Below are positions 43,701 through 52,800 of a stretch of DNA of 63,073 bases, one piece after another. The stretch lies in assembly GCA_030606845.1 (NCBI GenBank), contig JAUWFP010000001.1:1-63073 (forward strand), read 5' to 3'. The position numbers and the translations under genes were made by a program. The notes under the pieces are model-generated. The model was not told where the DNA came from. It saw only the letters and a list, made by a program, of their open reading frames with translations, and made no database searches. Positions within the stretch are counted from its first letter, which is position 1; each line of letters starts with the position of its first letter. Source of the stretch: Anaerolineales bacterium. GTDB lineage: Bacteria > Chloroflexota > Anaerolineae > Anaerolineales > E44-bin32.

Positions 43701-45905
43701 ACCATGGAGCTTGGCGTCGATATCTCAGAGCTCAATGTGGTCAACATGCGGAACATTCCGCCGACTCCATCCAACTATGCGCAACGAAGTGGTCGCGCAG
43801 GACGTAGCGGTCAACCGGCGCTCGTCTATTCCTATTGTGCGGTCGGCAATTCGCATGATCAGTACTTCTTCAAACGACCAAACCTCATGGTGGCCGGAGC
43901 GGTTACGCCGCCCCGCCTGGATCTTGCCAATGAAGACCTGGTTCGCGCGCACATTCAAGCGATCTGGCTCGCGGAAACGAATGTCTCTCTTGGTTCTTCG
44001 CTAAAAGACGTCCTTGACCTTGAAAGCGAAGATCCTTCCCTTGAACTCCTGGATTTCGTGAGAGGTAGCATCGAAAGCGATAGGCCGCGGCAGCGTGCCA
44101 AAGAAAGAGCGAAAAAGCTTCTGGGATCGATCGAGAATGAGCTACAAGCGTCCGATTGGCACAGCGATCACTGGCTGGATGAGGTCTTTGATCAGATCAT
44201 TCTCAGATTTGACCAGGCTTGTGATCGGTGGCGAGGGTTGTACCGTTCAGCACTTCAGCAGAGCAACCTTCAAACCCGGGTTGTTCAGGATGCGTCGCGG
44301 AGCCAGAGAGATAAGAATCAAGCCAAGCGCCTCCGTCGAGAAGCCGAGAGCCAGCTTGATCTCCTAACGGATGCGAAGAGCGTGGTTCAATCCGATTTCT
44401 ACAGTTACCGTTATTTCGCCAGTGAGGGGTTTCTCCCAGGATATAGCTTTCCGAGGCTGCCATTATCCGCCTATATTCCAGGTCGCCGTCGCAAGAAGTC
44501 GGATGGCGAATATATCAACCGACCTCGTTTCCTGGCGATCTCGGAGTTCGGCCCGCGGTCAATTGTCTACCACGAAGGCTCTCGCTACATTATCAATAAA
44601 GTGATTCTGCCTGTAGAGGCCGAGGAGGAGCAACCCGCCACAGGGATGGCAAAGCAATGTCCGCTTTGCAGCTACTTGCATCCAATCGCTGAGGGGGATG
44701 GTCCAGATCTTTGTGAACACTGCCGGGCGCCTCTGGATCAACCAATGCGGAATCTGTTCCGTTTGCAAAACGTCTCCACAAAGCGTCGCGATCGGATTAG
44801 TTCCGACGAAGAGGAGCGTCTGCGGCAAGGGTATGAAATCTGTACAGGTATCCGTTTCAGCGAGCAGGATGGTCGGCCCAAATTTAGATCAGCGGCGGTT
44901 GAACGAGATGGCGAAGTGTTGTTGAGGTTCAAGTATGGCAGTGCGGCAACGTTGTGGCGTATCAACCTTGGATGGAGGCGTCGAGCGAATCCGAATCTAT
45001 TCGGTTTCGTGCTTGATCTTGAACGAGGTTATTGGGCGCGGAGTGAACAACAAGCCGAAGAAGATCCTGAGGATCCGATGAGCGTTCGCACAAAGCGCGT
45101 GATCCCCTACGTCGAAGACCGACGCAATTGCTTAATCCTTGAACCGACCGAGACCTTGGATGGAGCTGTCATGGCATCCCTCCAGGCGGCGTTGAAAAAC
45201 GCGATCCAGGTTGAGTATCAGCTCGAAGATAATGAGCTGGCAGCGGAACCACTCCCCAGCCGCGACAAGCGCAAAATGATCCTGTTTTACGAAGCAGCAG
45301 AGGGTGGCGCTGGCGTTCTGAGACGACTCGTGGATGACAATGATGCGTTTTCAAAGGTTGCCAAACAGGCATTGTCGCTTTGTCACTTCGATCCTGAGAC
45401 CGGTGAAGATCTTCGCCGGGCGCCACGGTCGCGAGAAGACTGCGAGGCGGCCTGCTACGACTGCATGATGAGCTACACCAATCAAATGGATCACCAGCTC
45501 CTAGACCGGCAAGAAATCAAAGATATCCTTTTGAAGTTTGCTGGATCAAAGGTGAAGAGCGCTCCGGCTCCGACTTCGAGGGCCGAGCATCTGGCTCGAC
45601 TGATGAATCTTGCCGGATCGGAGCTCGAGAAAAACTGGCTTCAATTTCTCGAGGAGCATAATTACCGTTTGCCATCACATGCCCAGAGGTTCGTTGATAA
45701 ATGCAAAACCAGACCTGACTTCTTCTATAAGGACTATCTCACTGCGATTTATATTGACGGTCCCCATCACGACTATCCTGACCGAGCGGAACGAGATAAG
45801 GAAAGACAAGAGTGCATGGAAGACTTGGGATTTACCGTGATCCGCTTCAGCCATACAGATGACTGGGAGCCCATTGTGGGAAGATATCCGAATATTTTTG
45901 GATAG
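40731..45905 (+). CDS. Giant SF2 helicase with DUF1998 and C-terminal nuclease domain (DISARM-like)
   Basis: This 1724-aa protein combines parts normally found on separate chains. An SF2 helicase has TTGTGSGKS near 112, DELH near 231, GTSATL and QRSGRAGRSGQ near 1017. Zinc knuckles CRECG (about 466), CLSCG (about 577) and CPLC/CEHC (about 1309-1330) follow. A DUF1998 region has EAAEGGAGVLRRL (about 1521) and CYDCMMSY (about 1573). The last 120 residues carry RPDF (about 1660) and YIDGPHHD (about 1676), the pattern of Vsr/DUF559-type nucleases. DISARM encodes a helicase (DrmA) and a DUF1998 protein (DrmB) separately; here they look fused with an added nuclease. Confidence 0.82.
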   Translation: MDVFALRNKLIDDYASYVTSFIEIKDEHILEVVRREIADGLMWPDPLIQLNPAFEPGASIDELASEGLLHEECSKIFRLKDDPKNHGKSLRLHKHQDEAIRIGLEGYNFVLTTGTGSGKSLAYIIPIVNHVLQRGSGKGTQAIIVYPMNALANSQIGELEKFINYGYPDEKGPITFERYTGQENFEEKNRIMSDPPDILLTNYVMLELILTRPQERRTLVNAAKGLRFLVLDELHTYRGRQGADVAMLVRRVRDALLSEDMQCIGTSATLAGSGTYEEQRREVAAVASQIFGEHVKPEHIIGETLRRATPERDLNDPVFVDQLRERIQGIDQMAPTDYETFVRDPLSIWIESMFGIRKEPGNGRLIRAVPRSISGDNGAAGEMSRLIDLEESKCGKALEEGLLAAYRFHTNSDLGFPPFAFRLHQFIRRGDTVYASLEGEEKRHITVYGQQFVPGDRKRILLPLVFCRECGQEYYSVRLGVGEDERRVLFPRDLSDRQKDDTGEAGFVFFSTSDPWPDDSEAVLERLPDDWVEEHRGALRVRRNRKKDLPRKVRFATSGWESDEGIDTCFIGAPFRFCLSCGVAYDFRQRSDFMKLTALGTGGRSTATTILSLAAIRSLRKDESLPEEARKLLSFTDNRQDAALQSGHFNDFVEVAILRAGLYHSAVAAGKDGISHDELTQKVFDALQLPLEIYAVDPVVRFQAKAETEQAFRDVLGYRLYRDLRRGWRIISPNLEQCGLLEIHYKSLEDVCQAEDVWEGKHPALVSASVDIRIKVAKTLLDFMRRELAIKVDYLDRTYQERIQQRSSQRLIAPWAIDENEKLEFAAELYPRPRGQWDSRENVFLSARGGFGQYLRRSPTFPEYGDKLKLEDTRLIIEDLLEGLKVAGLVEVVREPKNKDDVPGYQLPASALTWRAGDGIRAFHDPIRIPAQPEEGGQTNRFFVEFYKNVAGSLQGIEAREHTAQVDYDDRQDREERFRDARLPILFCSPTMELGVDISELNVVNMRNIPPTPSNYAQRSGRAGRSGQPALVYSYCAVGNSHDQYFFKRPNLMVAGAVTPPRLDLANEDLVRAHIQAIWLAETNVSLGSSLKDVLDLESEDPSLELLDFVRGSIESDRPRQRAKERAKKLLGSIENELQASDWHSDHWLDEVFDQIILRFDQACDRWRGLYRSALQQSNLQTRVVQDASRSQRDKNQAKRLRREAESQLDLLTDAKSVVQSDFYSYRYFASEGFLPGYSFPRLPLSAYIPGRRRKKSDGEYINRPRFLAISEFGPRSIVYHEGSRYIINKVILPVEAEEEQPATGMAKQCPLCSYLHPIAEGDGPDLCEHCRAPLDQPMRNLFRLQNVSTKRRDRISSDEEERLRQGYEICTGIRFSEQDGRPKFRSAAVERDGEVLLRFKYGSAATLWRINLGWRRRANPNLFGFVLDLERGYWARSEQQAEEDPEDPMSVRTKRVIPYVEDRRNCLILEPTETLDGAVMASLQAALKNAIQVEYQLEDNELAAEPLPSRDKRKMILFYEAAEGGAGVLRRLVDDNDAFSKVAKQALSLCHFDPETGEDLRRAPRSREDCEAACYDCMMSYTNQMDHQLLDRQEIKDILLKFAGSKVKSAPAPTSRAEHLARLMNLAGSELEKNWLQFLEEHNYRLPSHAQRFVDKCKTRPDFFYKDYLTAIYIDGPHHDYPDRAERDKERQECMEDLGFTVIRFSHTDDWEPIVGRYPNIFG

Positions 45906-45929
45906 TGAGTGAAGAAAGGAAGGATTAGA

Positions 45930-46904
45930 ATGAGTAAGATGGTGAGCAAAGATCATGAGGAAGGAAAGCCACGCTGGTCCTATCCACGTCACAAAGAGTT
46001 CAGGAAAGAGTTAGAGGCCGCCGCTTCAAGCTGGTTTTCTGATAATAAGAAACCAATAGGAAATAAAGCCCCTTATATCCTTGCCTCTCACAAAGACTGG
46101 CCAGAAAACATAATCCTGCCTTGTGTTGCAGAGTATGTGCTTTCTGAGCAAGACTCACGGTCGGAAAGAGGTGAGGGGTTTCCGCTCCATAGGTGGATCC
46201 ATCACGGTCTCAGCAGCCAGGCCATGCTATTCAATCTTGTGGGTCCACTCATTATCTCTAATGATCTTGAGCCACTGCGTGAAACTCTCAAAGCCTTTTA
46301 TATTCCTTGGCCTAAAGGGAATACAGTGGGCCGGTTCGAAATTGAGGATCGGGAGGTATTCCATGAGTGGCAAGGTCAACCAACATCGATTGATCTCGCA
46401 ATTGAGGACGGCCCTGACAGCCACACAATCTTTGTAGAAGCAAAGTTAGTCGAGCAAGAATTTGGAGGGTGCTCTGTCTTTTCTAACGGTGATTGTGATG
46501 GTCAGAACCCGGCCTCTGACCATTCACTTTGTTATCTACACCACATTGGCCGTTCTTATTGGGAGCGACTTGATGAATTCGGCTTCCTGTTTGGGCCGAT
46601 GAAAGACAGCCCGGTCTGTCTATTGTCGCAGTACTATCAATTCTTTCGGGAGATCCTGTTTACATTTGTCAAGTACGGCTATTTCATTCTGCTGGTTGAT
46701 AGGCGTAACCCCACTTTCTCAAGAGAGGGAGACCATGGAACCCGTGGACTCTTCCCCTTTTTGATCAGTTTTGTGCCTGAAGAGCACAGGAATCGAATAT
46801 GGCTTGTCACTGTGCAAGACCTTTTGAAGTCGATCCAGGATTCAGGGAGACACAACGATTGGGTTAGTGAGTTCAGGAGCAAATATGGGATTTATGTGGT
46901 CTAA
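45930..46904 (+). CDS. PD-(D/E)XK nuclease-like protein
   Basis: The ATG at 45930 follows AGAAAGGAAGGATTAGA; an in-frame GTG at 45909 is less likely. The 324-aa protein contains SIDLAIEDGPDSHTIFVEAK near residue 155, the D...ExK core of PD-(D/E)XK nucleases, with several Cys and His downstream (GGCSVF, HSLCYLHH) that may bind metal. It resembles stand-alone restriction-type nucleases that accompany helicase-methylase modules. The position between the two helicases supports a role as an accessory nuclease. The family name is not certain. Confidence 0.62.
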   Translation: MSKMVSKDHEEGKPRWSYPRHKEFRKELEAAASSWFSDNKKPIGNKAPYILASHKDWPENIILPCVAEYVLSEQDSRSERGEGFPLHRWIHHGLSSQAMLFNLVGPLIISNDLEPLRETLKAFYIPWPKGNTVGRFEIEDREVFHEWQGQPTSIDLAIEDGPDSHTIFVEAKLVEQEFGGCSVFSNGDCDGQNPASDHSLCYLHHIGRSYWERLDEFGFLFGPMKDSPVCLLSQYYQFFREILFTFVKYGYFILLVDRRNPTFSREGDHGTRGLFPFLISFVPEEHRNRIWLVTVQDLLKSIQDSGRHNDWVSEFRSKYGIYVV

Positions 46905-46973
46905 ATGCATTCAAGGGTTGATGAGAACAAGTCCGGCCTGCTTATCGTTTCAGATGTTTGAAGGATTAGGCGA

Positions 46974-49805
46974 ATGACTTTTTCTGTGGGTTCTCTTGTC
47001 AAAGCCAGAGGCAGGGAATGGGTTGTCTTACCCGAGTCAGAAAAGGATTTCCTCGTGCTGCGCCCGCTAGGTGGGACGGAGGACGAGATCGCCGGCATCC
47101 ACACCGACCTGGAGGCTGTCGAAACCGCTCATTTCGATCTACCGGATCCGTCGCTCGTAGGAGACTACCGCTCCGCGCGCCTGCTACGTGATGCGGTCCG
47201 TCTTGGATTTCGCTCCAGCGCCGGTCCCTTTCGTTCATTCGGGAGGCTCGGATGCGAGCCCCGGCCCTACCAATTGGTGCCGTTGCTTGTGGCTTTAAAG
47301 CTGGATCCGATTCGCATCCTGATTGCGGACGATGTCGGTATCGGAAAAACGATCGAAGCTTGTCTCATTGCTCGAGAATTGCTCGATCGAGGTGAAGTTG
47401 CCCGCTTGGCTGTGCTCTGCCCTCCGGCTCTAGCGGAACAGTGGCAGTCGGAGCTCAGGGAGAAGTTCCATATCGAGGCGGAACTTGTGCTTTCCAGCAC
47501 GGCTGCTCGCCTAGAGAGAGGGCTGAGTCTCGGACAATCCCTCTTTGATGTCTATCCATTTGTTGTAGTTTCTACTGATTACATTAAATCTGACGTTCGG
47601 CGTGACGAATTCCTGCGGACTTGCCCTGAATTGGTGATCGTCGATGAAGCGCATACATGTGCCTTTGGACACAAAGGTCGGGGGGGTCGGCAGCAGCGCC
47701 ACGAACTGGTCTCCGGTCTTGCGACAGATGAGGATCGCCACCTTATCCTCGTCACAGCCACACCTCACAGCGGGAAGGAAGAAGCGTTCCGTTCTCTGTT
47801 GACATTCCTAACCCCAGATTTTGCTGATCTCCCTGATGAACTGAGCGGCCCGGATAACGTACAACACCGTCGGCATCTAGCGCAGCACTTCGTTCAGCGT
47901 AGAAGGGCTGACATTCGCCATTACCTTGATGCGGATACGAAATTCCCAAAACGACAGGACGCAGAGGATACCTACAATCTCTCTGATGAGTACAAGCACC
48001 TCTTCAACCGGGTTCTTCACTACGCCCGGGAGACGGTCCTGGATCCGAGCGGTGAGCATTACCGCCAACGGGTACGCTGGTGGTCGGCATTGGCTCTGCT
48101 TCGTTCGCTTGCTTCCAGCCCAGCTGCGGCAGCGGCGACCCTGCGTACACGAGCTTCCACAACAGACGCGGAGACCACAAAGGACGTGGACGAAATCGGT
48201 CGAAGAGCTGTACTGGATTTGTTGGAGGACGAGGCGGCGGAGGGAACGGACGTTGTACCAGGAGGGGACATCGGCGAACTGGCGATGGACGAGAATGCAA
48301 ATCGGCGTCGCCTGCTCGATATGGCTCGTGAGGCGGAATCTCTTATTGGTGATCAGGATACGAAGCTCATTAAAGCAATAGACATTGTCAAGAAGTTTCT
48401 CAAGGATGGATACCATCCCATCGTGTTCTGTCGTTTCATTCCTACTGCGGAATATGTGGCGGAAGAATTTCGCAAACGGCTTCCCGGGGGTATTGAAGTT
48501 GCTGCTATTACGGGCACTTTGCCACCCTCTGAACGAATGGCACGCGTGGAGCAATTGGGAAATGCAAAGAAGCGGATACTTGTCTGCACGGATTGTCTGA
48601 GTGAGGGTATCAATCTTCAGGACTATTTTGATGCCGTCATGCATTACGATCTCTCCTGGAACCCGACCCGCCATGAGCAGCGTGAGGGACGTGTGGACCG
48701 CTTCGGGCAACCAAAAGATCTCGTACGAGTTATGACTTACTACGGTGTGGATAACCAAATCGATGGCATTGTGCTGGATGTATTACTCCGCAAGCATCGC
48801 ACAATTCGGAATTCCCTAGGGATCTCCGTACCGGTTCCGGTCGACGCAGAGCAGGTAATTGAGGCGATCTTCGAAGGGCTTCTTCTGCGCGAGACCGCGG
48901 ATGCCACAGCAAAATACCTCCCAGGTTTTGAAGAGTACATCAAACCGAAGAAGGACGAACTATATCGTGAGTGGGAGGCGGCGGAAGCACGCGAGAAACG
49001 CTCTAGAACCATGTTCGCCCAAGAGACGATTATGCCCGAAGAGGTAGCAAATGAGCTGCACGCGGCCCAGGATGCCATCGGTCTTGGCGTGGATGTCAGT
49101 CGATTTTTCAATGACGCCCTCCGTGCACATAAGGGGGTCGTCCAATCGAAGAATGGTGCCTGGAGTTATCAAATCCAGGAAGTGCCGCAGGCGTTGCGAG
49201 AAATGATGGGAGCGGAAGAGGCGTTCGATGCAAAGTTTCAACTTCCTGTCCAAACAGGACAGATCCACCTCATGCGTACGCACCCGATGGTTGAAGGTCT
49301 TGCGAGCTACTTGATGGACACAGCTCTGGATCCTCTCCTAGAGAGTGCTGCGAGACGATGTGGTGTCATACGAACGAACATCGTAAATCGGAGGACGACT
49401 TTGCTGCTTGTGCGATTCCGGTATCACATCCGCACCGACGGTGGAAGTGACGATCATGCGCTTCTAGCTGAAGACATCCAAGCTTACGCTTTTGCGGGAA
49501 GCCCTGAAAAAGCGGAATGGTTAGGTACGACAGACGCCGAAGAGCTGATGATGTCCGAGCCGGAGGCCAATATCGCTCGCGAGCAAGCAAGTGGATTTAT
49601 ACACAAGGTCATTGATGGATACGCAGAGTTGGCTCCACAATTGGAGGCTTTCGCTCAGGAGCGGGGGGCCTTGCTCCTGGATGCGCACATGCGTGTACGG
49701 CAGGCAGCTCGGATGAGGGGACGGCGACCTCGAGTGGAGCCACACTTGCCCCCGGATGTCTTAGGGATTTACGTTTTCCTTCCTGCAGCCAAGTCATCTG
49801 ATTAG
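46974..49805 (+). CDS. SNF2-family DNA translocase (DrmD-like)
   Basis: The 943-aa protein has the SNF2 helicase series: DDVGIGKT as Walker A (about 118), VIVDEAHTCA (about 223), VTATPHSGKEEAF (Ia/III region) and a C-terminal helicase lobe with SEGINLQDYFD and HEQREGRVDRFGQ (about 568). The N-terminus resembles a small beta domain (VGSLVKARGREWVVLP). The order SNF2 helicase then large adenine methylase, only 11 bases apart, is that of class 1 DISARM (drmD-drmMI). It likely translocates on foreign DNA. Confidence 0.86.
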   Translation: MTFSVGSLVKARGREWVVLPESEKDFLVLRPLGGTEDEIAGIHTDLEAVETAHFDLPDPSLVGDYRSARLLRDAVRLGFRSSAGPFRSFGRLGCEPRPYQLVPLLVALKLDPIRILIADDVGIGKTIEACLIARELLDRGEVARLAVLCPPALAEQWQSELREKFHIEAELVLSSTAARLERGLSLGQSLFDVYPFVVVSTDYIKSDVRRDEFLRTCPELVIVDEAHTCAFGHKGRGGRQQRHELVSGLATDEDRHLILVTATPHSGKEEAFRSLLTFLTPDFADLPDELSGPDNVQHRRHLAQHFVQRRRADIRHYLDADTKFPKRQDAEDTYNLSDEYKHLFNRVLHYARETVLDPSGEHYRQRVRWWSALALLRSLASSPAAAAATLRTRASTTDAETTKDVDEIGRRAVLDLLEDEAAEGTDVVPGGDIGELAMDENANRRRLLDMAREAESLIGDQDTKLIKAIDIVKKFLKDGYHPIVFCRFIPTAEYVAEEFRKRLPGGIEVAAITGTLPPSERMARVEQLGNAKKRILVCTDCLSEGINLQDYFDAVMHYDLSWNPTRHEQREGRVDRFGQPKDLVRVMTYYGVDNQIDGIVLDVLLRKHRTIRNSLGISVPVPVDAEQVIEAIFEGLLLRETADATAKYLPGFEEYIKPKKDELYREWEAAEAREKRSRTMFAQETIMPEEVANELHAAQDAIGLGVDVSRFFNDALRAHKGVVQSKNGAWSYQIQEVPQALREMMGAEEAFDAKFQLPVQTGQIHLMRTHPMVEGLASYLMDTALDPLLESAARRCGVIRTNIVNRRTTLLLVRFRYHIRTDGGSDDHALLAEDIQAYAFAGSPEKAEWLGTTDAEELMMSEPEANIAREQASGFIHKVIDGYAELAPQLEAFAQERGALLLDAHMRVRQAARMRGRRPRVEPHLPPDVLGIYVFLPAAKSSD

Positions 49806-49816
49806 AGGTTGGTGCA

Positions 49817-52800
49817 ATGCAAACGCGTAAACGAGCTGAATTCACAACGATACGAACAGAAGGGGCGATCCTGCCCCCAGATCTCCTGGAACGGGTACGG
49901 GAAGGGGAGAGCGACCTTGAAGGGATGCGCCCTGATGATTACCGCCTTGAAGCAAACGAGAAGCTGAACGAACGAATCAGCCGATCGTGGAGCCGACTAG
50001 TAGGAGCCTGGGCATCGTTTCAGTCGCATATTACAGATATCCCAGATAATGAACCAGGGACGACGGAGACACGCGAGCGTTGGCTGCTTCCACTCTTCCG
50101 TGAGCTGGACTTCGGTCGGCTGAGGACGGCGAAGGCTTATAAGCTAAATGGGAAGAGTTATCCCATCTCGCATGGATATGAGAAGGTGCCCATTCATCTC
50201 GTTGGAGCACGGGTAGCGCTGGACAGACGAAGGGCTGGGGTGGCAGGTGCAGCTCGCGCCAGCCCGCACAGCCTGGTGCAGGAACTACTCAACCGCTCGG
50301 ATGACCACCTGTGGGCATTTCTATCGAACGGTTTACGGCTCCGTATCCTGCGGGACAATGCTAGCCTAACGCGTCAGGCGTATGTAGAGTTCGATCTGGA
50401 GGCGATGATGGAGGGTGAGGTCTATGCTGACTTCGCTCTTTTGTGGCTCTTGTGTCATCAGTCGCGGGTGGAGGGGGAGATCCCAGAGGAGTTCTGGCTG
50501 GAGCGCTGGTCACTAATGGCGCAAGAGCAGGGGACTCGAGCACTGGAGCAATTGCGCGAAGGCGTGGAGGAGGCGATCCGCATCTTTGGCGAAGGATTCC
50601 TTGCACATCCTGGGAACTATACTCTTAAGGAACGACTGAGGGAAGGGGATCTAGATCCGCAGGAATATTATCGTCAGCTGTTGCGGATGGTCTACCGTCT
50701 GATCTTCCTATTTGTGGCAGAGGATCGCGGGTTGCTATTTAACCCCGCTTCAAAAACGGCAGCACGAGAACGCTATCGAGAACACTATTCGACAGCCAGA
50801 TTGCGACGCCTGGCAGAACGGCGGCGGGGGACGCGACATCCAGACCTCTATCGGGGTCTTTGGGTGGTGATGGAGAAACTCGGTTCAGATGCTGGTTGTC
50901 CGGAGTTGGGGTTGCCAGGATTGGGTGGGTTTCTTTGGTCTGAACAAGCTGTCGCAGATCTGGCGGAGTGCCAACTGGCTAATCATGATCTCTTGTATGT
51001 TGTTCGCAGCCTGGCGTTCACAGAAGAGGGACGGGTACGGCGAGCGGTGGACTACAAGAACCTGGGTCCGGAGGAGCTGGGCAGTGTGTACGAATCACTA
51101 CTGGAGCTGCAGCCCGAGATGAACGTGGATGCACCAACCTTTGATTTGAAGGTGGTGGGCGGCAGCGAACGCAAGACGACGGGTAGCTATTACACACCTA
51201 CGAGCTTAATCCAGTGCTTATTAGACAGCGCCCTAGATCCCGTGATCGAGGAAGCCTTGAAAGAAGACGATCCAGAAGAAGCCTTACTGAACCTAAAGAT
51301 CTGCGATCCGGCAACGGGAAGTGGACATTTCCTGGTGTCGGCGGCGCATCGCGTGGCGCGGAGCCTGGCTGCGGTGCGCACCGGGGATGCGGAGCCCTCG
51401 CCGGAAGCGCAGCGGACGGCGCTGAGGGAGGTGATAGGGCGCTGCCTCTACGGAGTAGACATCAACCCGGATGCGGTGGAGCTGTGCAAGGTGAACCTGT
51501 GGCTAGAGGCCATCGACCCTGGCAAGCCGCTGACGTTCCTCGATGATCAGATTCTATGCGGGAATAGCTTGTTGGGCACGACGCCGGCGCTGATGGAGAA
51601 GGGCATCCCGGATGAGGCCTTCAAGCCGATTGAGGGCGATGACAAGAAATTCGCTTCTTCACTGAAGAAGCAGAACAAGCGAGAACGACCCAAGGAAGAT
51701 CTTCTTGAGCAAGGCATTGAAAGCGCGCAATCAAGTATGTTCGCCGAATTTGAGCGCGAAGAGCGTTTTAACTATGCTCTGCTGCAGAAAGTGGCGATCG
51801 GCATTGCAGAGACGGATGACAGCAGTGTGAGCGTTGTGAGGGAGAAGGGGGAGAAGTATCGAGCGTTGCTTGAATCCGAAGCCTACCAACATTCCAAGCT
51901 AATTGCGGATGCTTGGTGTTCTGCGTTTGTGTGGCACAAGACGACCGATGCACCGGAACCGATCACGGAGGCGAGCTATCGCAAGCTGGCGAGTAATCCC
52001 AAATCAATATCGGTAAGGACAAAGAATGAGATCGAACGCCTCTCAGAACAATATCAGTTCTTCCACTGGCATCTGGCATTTGCGGGGGTCGTCTGGCTGG
52101 CGGCGGGTGGGTATGCGCCGGAGCCGGAGGTGACCGGTTGGAGCGGGGGTTTCAGTGTTGTCTTGGGAAATCCGCCCTGGGAGCGAATAAAACTACAGGA
52201 GAAGGAGTGGTTTGCAGGACGAGATGATGAGATTGTTAAAGCACGAAATAAAAATGAGCGGATGCGTTTAATCAGAAATCTTCAGGAGGAAGACCCATCT
52301 CTATATTCGGCGTTTCTTTCTGCAAAAAGAGTAGCAGAGGGTCAGAGTCATCTTATTCGAGTTTCAGGTAAATATCCTCTGTGTGGGAGAGGGGATTTCA
52401 ATACTTATGCCATTTTTTCTGAATGTTTCCGGTTAATCCTAGCGGCTATTGGAAGGGCTGGCATCATTGTTCCTTCTGGGATCGCAACTGAACAGACAAC
52501 AAAACTGTTCTTTATAGATCTGATGAAATCGTTCAAATTAATAAGCCTCTTTGATTTTCAAAATACGATGTCCCTCTTTCCCGCAGTAGATCGGAACCAG
52601 AAATTCAGTTTGTTAACGATGAGTGGGATAGAACTGAATTTCATCCAACCGAGATTTAGTTTTGCAATAGAGGACCCAATTGAATTGTCGAGAAAAGGGA
52701 GAGGCTACTCCCTCACAAATGAGGATATGCTTCTACTTAATCCAAATACAGGCACTTGCCCAACATTTCGGACGGAACGGGACGCAAAGATTATTTTGGA

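Noticed and set aside
47877..48758. 293-codon minus-strand frame opposite the SNF2 gene
   Set aside because: It is an antisense shadow of conserved helicase sequence, with no RBS and no recognisable domain.
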